Shown piece after piece: positions 15,793-25,031 of a DNA stretch of 64,000 nucleotides (position 1 is its first letter; each line of letters begins with the position of its first letter). The stretch spans positions 4,990,501 to 5,054,500 of the forward strand of contig NZ_CP020038.1 of assembly GCF_002157225.2 (NCBI RefSeq). Direction: 5' to 3'. The notes below the pieces were generated by a model, which had not been told where the DNA came from, did no database searches, and saw nothing but the letters and a program-made list of their open reading frames with translations. Source of the DNA: Agarilytica rhodophyticola (GTDB lineage: Bacteria > Pseudomonadota > Gammaproteobacteria > Pseudomonadales > Cellvibrionaceae). Position numbers and translations under genes: made by a program.

Positions 15793-17354
15793 AAAAATCT
15801 AGCAAGGTAATAACAAAAAAATTATGGGTGGCAATACGCTTTACACACTTTCCATTAGAAAGCCTGGGTTTTAACAAAGACAATGATAATGTCATAGTAT
15901 CGGATAAAAATATAATATGTGCCTTAACAGATAATATGCGGGCAATGGGTTTAAGCTTAGGTATGCCAAGTTCAACAGGACAGCTGCTATTCAATACAAG
16001 CTCAAACAAAATTTGCCGTATTTATAAGCGTAAAATGGATAGTGAAAATAATGCATTGGAGACTGTATGTCGACAACTCTACCATTATACACCTCATATA
16101 GAACACTACAGTGTAGCAACACCAAGTGGATATAGCGATATTGGTATATTACTGGAGTTATCATCTTGCATTCAACTATTCAAAGGTTTAACACCGTTAC
16201 TAGGGAATATTAAGCGTGTATTAAAAAGTTGTCGATTCAGCTATCGGTATAGTATTGGACACACAAAAAATACAGCCTGGTTACTTTCTTATTCTGATAC
16301 TCCTCTAGAAGATCATACTATTAGTGTACTATCAAAAGAATATTTTCTAAAAAAGCTAGCACTTCTTGATATAGATTACCTATACGAATACTCAGATAGT
16401 GTCGAGGCTCTTAAGAAAAGTGGTTTTTTTACCTTCGCAGACATTATACACCATATTAATACGTCATCCTTATACAGCCTGCGAAAACGGTTTGGCGAAA
16501 ATTTTGCAAACAGTCTTGCTAAAACCTTTGATATTGAAACGCAATTTGATCAAGCACAACTCTTCAGCGAAACACCTATTAGCTATCTACCTGAGCAAGA
16601 GTTTTCAGAAAGCACACAATTTGATTACCCAGTAAGTAACACAGAACAACTCATTTACCCTATTAAGTTTTTACTGAATCAGCTTAAAGAAGAATTAATA
16701 AATAAACAAAGAGAAATACAAAGTATTTGTTGGTGCTTTTACGACATTCACGAAAATCAAAAAGAGCTTGTAGTTCATTTTGATCGCTTTCATAGTGATA
16801 TTAGTATGCCCTTGCAATTAACTTTAATACAGCTTGAGAATCAAGCATTACCTTTTGAAGTTGACACACTGGAGTTATCTTGCAAGTACATGCTGCCAGT
16901 TAATCTAAAAAGTCAAATATTATCTATCGAAAAAAATAATAATGCAGAGAAAGATAAAGAGAAAACACTAGTATCAACAAAAATTAATGCTCGCCTAGGG
17001 AATAACAAAGTCTTCGAACTGTCTGAAAAAAACTCTCATATACCTGAGCTTTCATTTAAAAAAAACTATATGAATAATAAAACAATGACGCAACCACTAC
17101 AAAAAAATCCTGAGATATTAAATAGGCCTAGTTGGATATTTAACATACCAATAAAAATAGGGAAACGACAGAATACTCTTTTTTGGAAGGGAAAACTTGA
17201 ACTCTTACAAGGGCCTGAACGCATAGAAGGCCTATGGTGGAAAAAGCCCACAGCTAGAGATTATTTTGTGGCGAAGCGAAATGATAATGTTCGTTTGTGG
17301 GTCTTCCATGATGTACATAAAGATGAGTGGTTTGTCCATGGAATCTTTGCTTAG
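15789..17354 (+). CDS. imuB: ImuB, Y-family polymerase-like mutasome subunit
   Basis: 521 residues, related to Y-family DNA polymerases but lacking the catalytic carboxylates, as expected for ImuB: the region that should carry the second acidic pair reads LLELSSCIQLFKG. It retains palm- and finger-like parts and a helix-hairpin-helix-like segment around residues 212-240 (LKKSGFFTFADIIHHI..LRKRFG). The C-terminal 70 residues (GPERIEGLWWKKPTARDYFVAKR) are the conserved ImuB tail. In other bacteria ImuB is the hub that binds the beta clamp, ImuA and DnaE2. It overlaps imuA by four bases. A long polar linker (about 385-440) is rich in Lys and Asn. Confidence 0.92.
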   Translation: MKKSSKVITKKLWVAIRFTHFPLESLGFNKDNDNVIVSDKNIICALTDNMRAMGLSLGMPSSTGQLLFNTSSNKICRIYKRKMDSENNALETVCRQLYHYTPHIEHYSVATPSGYSDIGILLELSSCIQLFKGLTPLLGNIKRVLKSCRFSYRYSIGHTKNTAWLLSYSDTPLEDHTISVLSKEYFLKKLALLDIDYLYEYSDSVEALKKSGFFTFADIIHHINTSSLYSLRKRFGENFANSLAKTFDIETQFDQAQLFSETPISYLPEQEFSESTQFDYPVSNTEQLIYPIKFLLNQLKEELINKQREIQSICWCFYDIHENQKELVVHFDRFHSDISMPLQLTLIQLENQALPFEVDTLELSCKYMLPVNLKSQILSIEKNNNAEKDKEKTLVSTKINARLGNNKVFELSEKNSHIPELSFKKNYMNNKTMTQPLQKNPEILNRPSWIFNIPIKIGKRQNTLFWKGKLELLQGPERIEGLWWKKPTARDYFVAKRNDNVRLWVFHDVHKDEWFVHGIFA

Positions 17355-17386
17355 TACTAGGGCCTGTTAATACTAGAGCTATCACA

Positions 17387-20300
17387 GTGCAATATAATCA
17401 TCTATATACAATCACTAACTACAGTTTCTTAACTGGCGCCTCTCACCCACACGAGCTCGTAAGCGAAGCAAGCAAACTCGGTTATGCATCTATTGCAATC
17501 ACCGATGAATGCTCTCTAGCCGGCATCGTTAAAGCCCATATTTCAGCAAAAGAACAAGGCATAAAGCTTATTGTTGGAAGTGTATTTACTTTAAGCAATA
17601 GTTGTAAAATAATTGTTATTGCTCCTAACAAAAAAGCTTATCACGAGTTATCGGGTTTTATTACGCTAGCAAGGAGGCGTAGTAAGAAGGGATCTTACCA
17701 AGCACACTTTGAAGATCTACGCTTTCGCTTACAGCATTGCTTTATTATTTGGGTGGCAGATCAAACATTAGAAAATAAAGAGCAATATGCCTCTACATTA
17801 TTGCGTGCCTTTAAAGAACGCTTATGGATTGGCATCGATTTTCAGTTCACAAGTAATGAGCAAGCATCATTTTTACAATGGCAAAATATTAGTCAACGTT
17901 ACAGGATTCCCCTTCTTGCCTGTCAGTGCGTTGTCATGCACGATAAGTTACGCAAGCCATTACACGATGTTCTTTGTGGTATTAAACACAATACCAGCAT
18001 TGATAAATTAGGCCGCAAGCTATCTTCCAACGCAGAAGCGCATCTGAAAGATATTGAGAGTTTGAGCAATATCTATCCACAAGCCCTTATTGAAGAAGCC
18101 GATAAGCTTGCAAAAAGGTGTGTGTTTTCAATGGATGATCTGCGCTATCAGTATCCACACGAACTCGTTCCAAAGAATAAGAGCGCTATCGAGTATTTAA
18201 CAGAACAGGTCTACTTAGGGGCAAACAAGCGTTGGCCAAATGGCATCCCTGAGCTTATTCAAAAAGCAATAAAAAAAGAACTTTCTCTCATTGCTGAACT
18301 ACACTACGAATTTTATTTTCTTACTGTTTATGACATTGTTAAATTTGCCAGAAGCCGAGACATACTTTGCCAAGGGCGTGGCTCCGCCGCTAATTCCGTA
18401 GTCTGTTACTGTCTCTATATTACAGAAATATCACCAGAGCAAATCAATGTTTTATTTGAGCGTTTTATCTCTAAAGAACGCAATCAACCTCCCGATATCG
18501 ATGTTGATTTTGAACATGAACGTAGGGAAGAAGTTATTCAATATATTTACCAAAAATACTCGCGAAAGCGAGCGGCTATTGCAGCGACTGTTATTACCTA
18601 TCGCTCACGTAGTGCTGTACGTGATGTCGGCAAAGCCATGGGACTAGACCCTTCCTTAATAGATCATCTCGCAAAGTCTTTAGCTTGGTGGGATCGCAAA
18701 AGAGAGCTACTTAAACGTATAGAGGAAGCCGGATTTTCTAATACAAACGCAACCCTTCTGCAATTTTTTACTCTAGTCCAAGATATTCTCGGATTCCCTA
18801 AACACTTATCGCAACATGTCGGTGGCTTTGTTATTACACAAAGTAAAATCAGTGACTTGGTTCCTTTGGAAAATGCCAGCATGGAAGACCGTACGGTCAT
18901 ACAATGGGATAAAGACGATTTAGAGGCAATGGGCTTACTCAAGGTCGATATCCTATCTTTAGGTATGCTAACTGCGTTACGCAAAACCCTATCTTATGTG
19001 AATCAGTACCAGTCCAACCTTAAAACCATTGCCGACATACCTAAGGAGGATCCCGCTACTTATGCCATGCTAAGCCGTGGTGATAGTATTGGCGTTTTCC
19101 AAGTAGAGTCACGTGCGCAGATATCCATGCTGCCCCGTTTAAAGCCAGTTTGTTTTTATGACCTAGTGATTGAAATCGCCATAGTAAGGCCAGGACCTGT
19201 TCAAGGGGGCATGGTACACCCTTATCTCAGGCGTAGAGATAATCTAGAACCCATTGTTTATCATAATGAAGCCATTAAAGAAGTATTGTCTTCAACCAAG
19301 GGCATCCCTATTTTTCAAGAACAAGCCATTCGATTAGCAATGGTAGCAGCGGGTTTTAGTGGTGGCGAAGCAGACCAGTTAAGACGAGCCATGGCAACCT
19401 GGGGCAAGAATGGGAATTTGTTGCAATTTGAAAACAAATTTATTAAGGGTATGTTGGATAATGGCTACGATGCAGATTTTGCTAATCGTTTATTTAACCA
19501 AATTAAAGGCTTTGGCGGTTATGGGTTTCCAGAATCTCACTCAGCAAGCTTTGCCTTACTTTGCTATCTTTCTTCATGGCTAAAATGTCACCATCCAGCA
19601 GCATTCTATTGCGCACTTCTTAATAGCCAGCCTATGGGGTTTTATTCTCCATCACAATTAATTCAAGATGCAAAACGTCATGGTATTAAAATTTTCCCTA
19701 TTGATATTAATACAAGCGTTTACCAAAATAAAATAGAAAGGAAAGTAAATACAGGTGGAAAAAACGCTTGCGACTGGGGCCTTCGCTTAGGTTTTTGTAA
19801 TATAAAAGCGCTTCCCGAGAAAAAAGCGATACTTATCGAGCGATATCGAACACAGACCCCATTTAAAGATGTAGAAGACCTAGCGAAACGAACATCGTTA
19901 ACGCAAATAGAAATTCAATGTCTTGCCGCCGCTGATGCTCTATATAATATTAGCGGGCATCGCTATAGCGCTCATTGGCAGGCGAGTGCAGTCAAGCAAT
20001 ATCGTCCGTTACTTACAAGCAATGAACGTTTAGAAAATGCAGATATGCTAACCACATCACGTCCAAAGTTAGAAGGCGAAGTTCTTCTGGATTTAAAAAC
20101 AACAGGCCTCTCTCTTAGACCTCACCCCCTTGCTTTACTGAGGCAGAAATACCCTTTTAGCCGCTGCAAAAAATACTGCGAACTGCCTTATATGAGCAAT
20201 GGCCGCTTTGTCAGAGTTGCAGGTCTTGTTACTGGCCGACAACGCCCTGGATCAGCCAAAGGTACTATATTTGTGACTCTAGAAGATGAGACCGGAAATA

Positions 20301-20485
20301 TTAATATTATTGTTTGGAAAAGTGTTCAGGAACGTTTTCGCCAAACACTACTTTCAGCCAAACTCATACTGGTTAAAGGTCATGTCGAAACCAAAGATAC
20401 TGTTGTACATATTATTGCGGGAGAATTGCAAGATCTCTCTAACAACCTTCAGAACCTCACCCTCAAATCACGAGACTTCCACTAA
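17387..20485 (+). CDS. dnaE2: DnaE2, error-prone DNA polymerase III alpha-type
   Basis: About 1032 residues from the GTG at 17387. The frame is open to an ATG at 17327 inside imuB, but conserved sequence begins at QYNHLYTITNYSFLTGASHP, so I prefer the GTG. Domains in order: PHP (to about 260, with SIAITDECSLAGIVKA), the C-family polymerase core with QGRGSAANSVVCYCL and the catalytic Asp pair in PPDIDVDFEHERR, the fingers and beta-binding region, and a C-terminal OB fold (VRVAGLVTGRQRPGSAKG). It carries out lesion-tolerant, mutagenic synthesis in the SOS response together with ImuA and ImuB. A copy of the AGGGCCTGTTaAtACTA motif sits between imuB and this start. Confidence 0.95.
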   Translation: MQYNHLYTITNYSFLTGASHPHELVSEASKLGYASIAITDECSLAGIVKAHISAKEQGIKLIVGSVFTLSNSCKIIVIAPNKKAYHELSGFITLARRRSKKGSYQAHFEDLRFRLQHCFIIWVADQTLENKEQYASTLLRAFKERLWIGIDFQFTSNEQASFLQWQNISQRYRIPLLACQCVVMHDKLRKPLHDVLCGIKHNTSIDKLGRKLSSNAEAHLKDIESLSNIYPQALIEEADKLAKRCVFSMDDLRYQYPHELVPKNKSAIEYLTEQVYLGANKRWPNGIPELIQKAIKKELSLIAELHYEFYFLTVYDIVKFARSRDILCQGRGSAANSVVCYCLYITEISPEQINVLFERFISKERNQPPDIDVDFEHERREEVIQYIYQKYSRKRAAIAATVITYRSRSAVRDVGKAMGLDPSLIDHLAKSLAWWDRKRELLKRIEEAGFSNTNATLLQFFTLVQDILGFPKHLSQHVGGFVITQSKISDLVPLENASMEDRTVIQWDKDDLEAMGLLKVDILSLGMLTALRKTLSYVNQYQSNLKTIADIPKEDPATYAMLSRGDSIGVFQVESRAQISMLPRLKPVCFYDLVIEIAIVRPGPVQGGMVHPYLRRRDNLEPIVYHNEAIKEVLSSTKGIPIFQEQAIRLAMVAAGFSGGEADQLRRAMATWGKNGNLLQFENKFIKGMLDNGYDADFANRLFNQIKGFGGYGFPESHSASFALLCYLSSWLKCHHPAAFYCALLNSQPMGFYSPSQLIQDAKRHGIKIFPIDINTSVYQNKIERKVNTGGKNACDWGLRLGFCNIKALPEKKAILIERYRTQTPFKDVEDLAKRTSLTQIEIQCLAAADALYNISGHRYSAHWQASAVKQYRPLLTSNERLENADMLTTSRPKLEGEVLLDLKTTGLSLRPHPLALLRQKYPFSRCKKYCELPYMSNGRFVRVAGLVTGRQRPGSAKGTIFVTLEDETGNINIIVWKSVQERFRQTLLSAKLILVKGHVETKDTVVHIIAGELQDLSNNLQNLTLKSRDFH

Positions 20486-20804
20486 ACTCGAAGCTTCTAT
20501 CGAAAAGTGTCAAACCTTATTTGCTTGAAAATACAACGTTGATGGCACTACCTAAAAGACAGATGCAAGGTCGAAAAAAGGAATCAAAAAATGTATTCGA
20601 ATATAAAGTGTATTAAATCTCGACACTTTTTATTTTAATTAAAACATACAACCTGCTTAATAAGCAGGTTGTATATGAAAATTAACAGCTCATAGTGAGT
20701 ATGAGTTATAGCTATTTAAGACTTATAAAACATTGTGCAAGAAAAATAATAAAATAGACGCATATAGTGCGCCCCAAATAAAAGTGTAAAATTATTCGAT
20801 ACTT
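20486..20804. other. Intergenic region after dnaE2
   Basis: No gene supported. It contains the palindrome at 20646-20674. The rest is AT-rich. Confidence 0.4.
20646..20674. terminator. Perfect palindrome between dnaE2 and rhombosortase
   Basis: A 14-bp perfect stem (ATACAACCTGCTTA and its complement) with a one-base centre. The genes on both sides converge on it. There is no T run, so it may be a bidirectional terminator or an operator-like palindrome. Confidence 0.5.
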
Positions 20805-21397
20805 TTAATGCTGCTTGCGAGTGTTTATCACTTTCGTAATGACAATAGGTAACGCAATTAATAATGCACCGCCAATCGCACCGTACAAATGTGCATCGAC
20901 AACGACAGGGGCAGAAATATAAGAAGAAAGATATCGAATTCGGGAAGTTGCTCACGGCCTATTTTTACTATGACCAGCAGTAGTGCGATTAAATATAGTT
21001 TATCACCAGTAAGACTATTCTTAATCAGCATAAATACTAATAAACCATGGGAAACCCCCGAAAAACCTACATACCAAGCGATATCAGGAGAAAATATTAA
21101 GAGCCCTAAAGAAATAAATACACTTAAAAATACAGCTGATGATAACCATTCTTTACAACTTAGCTTATAACCAAGCGCTAGCATGATAAGCACAAGCGCT
21201 GAGAAATTCATAATTGCATGGGTTGTATTTACATGGACAAAGTGACAAGTCAGCAAACGCCAAACCTCTCCTTGTAAAATAAGCTCTCTCTCATATCTAA
21301 AAAAGGGAGTTAATTCGTCATTAAAGAAAAAGAAGAATGAAAATAGTATTAAGAAAGATAAGAAAAGAATTAAAATTTTATGACTTAGTGTACGCAT
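20805..21397 (-). pseudogene. Rhombosortase (GlyGly-CTERM protease), frameshifted
   Basis: Rhomboid-type intramembrane serine protease of the rhombosortase family, which processes GlyGly-CTERM surface proteins. The intact N-terminal part shows EVWRLLTCHFVHVNTTHAIMN and the Ser motif GFSGVSHGLLV. Read straight on, the frame ends at 20858 with a scrambled tail after PEFDI. In the next frame the same strand encodes VVVDAHLYGAIGGALLI and a stop at 20805-20807; this is the expected last helix with the catalytic His of the family. A single-base deletion (or two-base insertion) near 20922-20935 therefore splits Ser and His between frames. It is either a recent pseudogene, a sequencing error or a recoding site; the shift region has no obvious slippery homopolymer. 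Confidence 0.85.
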
Positions 21398-21562
21398 TCA
21401 AAATAAACCGTTAACATTGACACATGTAACAACACATAGCTCTAGCTATTTTAGCATTCCCATGTAAGAATAAAGTCCATAATATATAAAACAACAAATA
21501 AAATCATTTTCTGCTGGAAGCAGAGCTACCAAAAAACTGACAATTCAAGGTTTTAGAATAAT

Positions 21563-22423
21563 ATGAATTCCAAGGGTGAAATTGTCGACATCTCCGCAGA
21601 CTACTACCTTGTCGATATAAAAAACGAACCAGACTTTTCTGAAGCATGTATTACAGGCGTTATACTCAGTCAAGAAGATGAAAATAAAATGCGCAAAAGA
21701 GTCGGTCAGGTTATTGAGGCGGGCAATAACCTCTCAGGTTACAGTCGCAGCGAATTAGCTCAGCTGTGTAACATAAAAAGCTCTCAATTCTCTAAAATAG
21801 TAAGGGGAGAGGCATGGCTGAACATAGGTAATTTAGGTCTATGGGGCTTTGCTACAGGTATTACGCCTACTGATGTTGTTCAAGGTACGCCTCTCAATGC
21901 TTCACCATCACAATGCATTTCATGGTTTATTAATGGACACCTTCATCACTTTGATCACGATGAGTTTGAGCTTTTTACCAAACTTATATGCCGCCGTTTA
22001 GGATTGCGACACTGCCAAGTCAATGTATCTGGTGACCATCCAGTGCCTAAATTAAGGGACAAAAACTGGCAAACTATGTACATTGATGACTTAATTACAA
22101 CTGCTGGTAAGCGAATTAAACAACTAAGGGAACAGCTTGGCTTATCTCAAAAAGGCTTCAGCGATATTCTAGGAGTAACACCTGAAACAATAAAACGCTA
22201 TGAATCCGGGCAAGATAGAATTAACCGCGGTGTGTTTTCAACGTTCCGACTTTTTGCCACAACTCATGTTTGCCCAATAGAAATAACTAAAGGCTCAATC
22301 CACCACAGACTGCGTTATGTTCAGGAGCAACGTTTTCTTGCTTTGCATGAAATAACCAAGCAGCTCGACTACGAAAAATATAAAGTTTTGAAAAACCTCA
22401 CATTAAACTATTCAAAAATATAG
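21563..22423 (+). CDS. Regulator with two helix-turn-helix domains
   Basis: 286 residues with two XRE-like helix-turn-helix regions: YSRSELAQLCNIKSSQFSKIVRG (about residues 60-82) and GKRIKQLREQLGLSQKGFSDILGVTPETIKRYESGQ (about 180-215), the second a textbook Cro/C1-type fold. The middle part has a His-rich stretch HLHHFDHDEFELF. There is no signal peptide or membrane segment. It is probably a transcription factor; ligand and targets are unknown. It stands alone and is followed by a hairpin six bases after the stop. Confidence 0.85.
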   Translation: MNSKGEIVDISADYYLVDIKNEPDFSEACITGVILSQEDENKMRKRVGQVIEAGNNLSGYSRSELAQLCNIKSSQFSKIVRGEAWLNIGNLGLWGFATGITPTDVVQGTPLNASPSQCISWFINGHLHHFDHDEFELFTKLICRRLGLRHCQVNVSGDHPVPKLRDKNWQTMYIDDLITTAGKRIKQLREQLGLSQKGFSDILGVTPETIKRYESGQDRINRGVFSTFRLFATTHVCPIEITKGSIHHRLRYVQEQRFLALHEITKQLDYEKYKVLKNLTLNYSKI

Positions 22424-22428
22424 TAACT

Positions 22429-22460
22429 GATTGCGCCAAAATTATTATTTTGGCGCAATC
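22429..22460 (+). terminator. Hairpin after double-HTH gene
   Basis: Perfect 14-bp stem (GATTGCGCCAAAAT / ATTTTGGCGCAATC) with loop TATT, six bases after the stop codon. There is no T run after it, so it is an intrinsic-terminator candidate of uncertain strength. Confidence 0.6.
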
Positions 22461-23208
22461 AATACCCACCTAACGCCCTTCCTAGCAAAAAGTATAAATT
22501 AGAATTATTTCACACAAGCCTTATACCTCATTTCTTGGTAAGGAAAAAAATCACTGAAAAAAAATTTAAGACTTAATTAAATAATAAAAAAAATTTTCTT
22601 TAATCCATATATAAGATTAAAATTACAAAAATTAATTATTGAAAAATCAGAATACATTACAACCCTTTTTAAATGCCCTTCTAACTTTGTTTTTCAGAAA
22701 AAAAATAACAAAGATAAAACTCACTGTTTTTAATATACATAAAAACAATGGAAATCTACTCCACCCCGGAAATATAACCCTTTAATAACTGTAACCAGGA
22801 CACAAAACAACTCCCGTTAGCTACATGGAAGTAGCGTAGTAGAGCAATGCACGACCATAAGGATAAGGGTGTTAGCGCGAAGCATGGAGCCAGAGCCGAG
22901 GAGCAATTGCAGTTAAGCATATGCAAGTAGCGTATTAAAGCAATAAACGAAGCGCTATTTATTCATCTTATTATTTATATAGAAACAAGAAATACTAAAA
23001 ATGGAAGCACGTTAAATTTATATAGGAAAAACAAACTGGCCTAACCAATAAAAATATTTCAGTAGATCTAATGACTAATCTTAGCTTTGTAGCCTTCGTT
23101 TTAATCAAACCTGTTAATAAGCTCACTAAGAAGCATGAGCTGACAAAAGCCATTTGCTTTAGGGTAATGGAATGGCCTAAGCTTATAACTAATTGAGCTT
23201 TGACAAAC
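22461..23208. other. Intergenic region upstream of tetR
   Basis: About 750 bases with no supported gene. The first 300 are very AT-rich. A better balanced block at 22800-22960 carries the imperfect direct repeat described separately. The regulator gene's promoter and first operator are at the right end. Confidence 0.45.
22816..22950 (+). repeat. Imperfect 38-base direct repeat
   Basis: The block starting GTTAGCTACATGGAAGTAGCG at 22816-22854 recurs as GTTAAGCATATGCAAGTAGCG at 22913-22950. The last 26 bases of each copy differ at four places. The spacing between starts is 97 bases. A related string (TTAGCGTATTAGCAAGTAGAG) is seen at 14956-14976, upstream of imuA. The nature is unknown; it could be a remnant of a dispersed repeat. 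Confidence 0.5.
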
Positions 23209-23222
23209 AAGACGACCGGTCA
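23209..23222. promoter_or_regulatory. Operator copy 1 (AAGACGACCGGTCA), before tetR
   Basis: First of three near-identical sites with the palindromic core GACCGGTC. It lies 12 bases before the tetR start codon. This core is typical of TetR-family operators, so it suggests autoregulation. Confidence 0.75.
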
Positions 23223-23234
23223 TATCATACATCC

Positions 23235-23816
23235 ATGAATAAACGCGAATCGAAAAAAGACTATATTTTGTGCCACGGCTTAGATGTCATGAAAACACGA
23301 GGCTATAACGGCACGAGTGTTAAAGACATCGTCGACGCCGCATGTGTTCCCAAAGGGTCTTTTTACAATTATTTTGACAGCAAAGAAGCATTTGCCATAG
23401 AAGCTTTGGAAAAGGTCTCACAAGAGTCCTATGAAGAAGCCCGAAAGATCTTGCTGGCAGACCATAAGTGCCCAATGGAAAAGTTGCATGCTTACTTCGT
23501 TTGTGGAGCCGAACATGCCGATGAATGCAATTTTAAGTTTGGCTGTTTTTTGGGCAACATGTGCCAAGAAATGTCTGATAGTAATGAAGTTATCCGAGTT
23601 AAGGTACAGCAAATCCTTAAACGCAATACACGGCTCTTCGCTATGGTACTAGATGAAGCAAAAGCCAAGGGAGTGCTAAACGAAGATGTAGATACGGATG
23701 TTATGGCAGAGTTTATTTTCAATGCTTGGCAAGGCGCCCTTATGCGAATGAAAGCTTCGAAATGCAGTGAACCACTCAACGCTTTTCGTGCCATGCTTCG
23801 TCATATGACAGTGTAA
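23235..23816 (+). CDS. TetR-family repressor
   Basis: 193 residues from the ATG at 23235; the frame opens 14 codons earlier but that segment overlaps the operator and is not TetR-like. The N-terminal helix-turn-helix is clear (ILCHGLDVMKTRGYNGTSVKDIVDAACVPKGSFYNYFDSKEAF, about residues 10-52). The C-terminal ligand domain has several Cys (ADECNFKFGCFLGNMCQEM), which recalls AcuR/NemR-type repressors that sense reactive small molecules; that is only a suggestion. Three copies of one operator flank this gene and precede the downstream lpxR-like gene, so it most likely represses itself and that gene. Confidence 0.92.
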   Translation: MNKRESKKDYILCHGLDVMKTRGYNGTSVKDIVDAACVPKGSFYNYFDSKEAFAIEALEKVSQESYEEARKILLADHKCPMEKLHAYFVCGAEHADECNFKFGCFLGNMCQEMSDSNEVIRVKVQQILKRNTRLFAMVLDEAKAKGVLNEDVDTDVMAEFIFNAWQGALMRMKASKCSEPLNAFRAMLRHMTV

Positions 23817-23836
23817 ATTTTTTTTGAACTAAAAGT

Positions 23837-23850
23837 AAGACGACCGGTCG
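23837..23850. promoter_or_regulatory. Operator copy 2 (AAGACGACCGGTCG)
   Basis: Second copy of the tetR operator, 21 bases after the tetR stop and 87 bases before the lpxR-like start. The core is extended to the perfect palindrome CGACCGGTCG. Confidence 0.7.
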
Positions 23851-23858
23851 AATTCAAC

Positions 23859-23876
23859 TCGAAACAATTGTTTCGA
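23859..23876. terminator. 18-bp palindrome between tetR and lpxR-like gene
   Basis: TCGAAACAATTGTTTCGA is a perfect palindrome lying between operator copies 2 and 3. It may be a terminator for tetR (AT-rich DNA follows) or a further protein site. Confidence 0.4.
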
Positions 23877-23908
23877 TATATATTTTCGACTTTTTTTTGG
23901 AAAAAAAC

Positions 23909-23922
23909 AAGACGACCGGTCA
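23909..23922. promoter_or_regulatory. Operator copy 3 (AAGACGACCGGTCA), before lpxR-like gene
   Basis: Third copy, identical to copy 1, ending 14 bases before the start codon and next to the GGAG ribosome binding site. Binding here would block transcription of the lpxR-like gene directly. Confidence 0.75.
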
Positions 23923-23936
23923 CCTGGAGCAATATT

Positions 23937-25031
23937 ATGACCATCAATTTATCAAAACGCACATTATTAAGTACTTTATTTAGCTTGAGTCTCCTCGTGA
24001 GCTCTCAGAGTTGGGCTAAGATAGAAGAATCAGATGTATCCAAGCCTCACAGCAAATCCATCGTTAATAGTCATGGAGCAAAACAAGGCTGGGCTGTTGC
24101 TTTTGATAATGATGTACTAGTGCCTGGTAGCCGTGACCAAGATTATACTTACGGCGTTAATGTCACTCTGGCGGGCGATAAAACTAAAGACCATTGGGCG
24201 TCATTACATCAGCCATTGAGCTGGTTGGATAGCAAGTTCCAAATTAAGCATGACGATAATGCTTTAGCGTCTCACAAAATTGAATATGGCTTGTTCGGCT
24301 TTACACCGGAAGATATAGGACAAGCAGCGCCCGCTTTCGACGACAGGCCATATGCTAGTTTGATCTACGTATCTAGCACAACTGAGCATTATAACCCTCA
24401 GAGCGAAACCTCATGGAGCAGTACACTAACAGTGGGCGCTCTGGGCTTAGGTATTGTAGGAGAGCTGCAAGAGAGTGTACACGATCTTACCAGCGGTGAT
24501 CAGCCACTGGGCTGGAATAATCAAATATCTGATGGGGGCGAATTGACCGCGCGCTATTCTATAGCTCGACAACAGTTGTTGTTAAAAACAAGTTCCGGTG
24601 CAGAACTTAAAAATACCTTACAAGCGTCGGTTGGATATATTACTGAGGTCAGTTGGAGTCTAGGTGGAAGAATAGGAAAAATTCACACACCATGGGTATC
24701 ATTCAATCCAGAATTGATAAGCTATGGTGAAAAATCAGCACCCACCTCATCAACTCATGTTTATGAGCATTATCTTTGGGGCGGTGTAGCGATTAAAGGC
24801 CGAGCATATAATGCATTTCTCCAAGGGCAGTTTCGCGATAGTGCAGTAGAATATGACACCGGCGAAGTAAACCATGCCATTCTCGAAGGCTGGCTAGGCT
24901 ATACACTGGCACTAACAAACGGTTATCGCTTTACCTACTCACTGCGCGCACATACCTCTGAAATCAAAGACGGACGCGGAGACCGCAATGTTATTTGGGG
25001 AGGATTACAACTGGCGAAGAGCTTTGACTAA
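23937..25031 (+). CDS. LpxR-like outer-membrane lipid A deacylase (DUF2219)
   Basis: 364 residues from the ATG at 23937, preceded by TGGAGC; the frame opens upstream inside operator DNA and that part is rejected. Signal peptide to about residue 27 (SSQSWA). The body matches the DUF2219/LpxR family: AFDNDVLVPGSRDQDYTYG near the start, DDRPYASLIYVSST in the middle, and alternating barrel strands ending in YSLRAHTSE..WGGLQLAKSFD. LpxR of enteric bacteria removes the 3'-acyloxyacyl chain of lipid A at the outer leaflet, using Ca2+. The conserved Asn-Asp and Asp-Arg segments support the fold; the activity on lipid A is inferred from the family. Control is probably by the TetR protein. Confidence 0.88.
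   Translation: MTINLSKRTLLSTLFSLSLLVSSQSWAKIEESDVSKPHSKSIVNSHGAKQGWAVAFDNDVLVPGSRDQDYTYGVNVTLAGDKTKDHWASLHQPLSWLDSKFQIKHDDNALASHKIEYGLFGFTPEDIGQAAPAFDDRPYASLIYVSSTTEHYNPQSETSWSSTLTVGALGLGIVGELQESVHDLTSGDQPLGWNNQISDGGELTARYSIARQQLLLKTSSGAELKNTLQASVGYITEVSWSLGGRIGKIHTPWVSFNPELISYGEKSAPTSSTHVYEHYLWGGVAIKGRAYNAFLQGQFRDSAVEYDTGEVNHAILEGWLGYTLALTNGYRFTYSLRAHTSEIKDGRGDRNVIWGGLQLAKSFD

Noticed and set aside
20716-20955. 79-codon Cys/Arg-rich frame over the rhombosortase end
   Set aside because: It is the third frame over the real rhombosortase C-terminus; the true tail is in another frame (VVVDAHLYG).
22829-22905. tRNA-like string with GTAGAGCAATGC
   Set aside because: No acceptor stem, T-arm GGTTCGAATC or cloverleaf can be formed.
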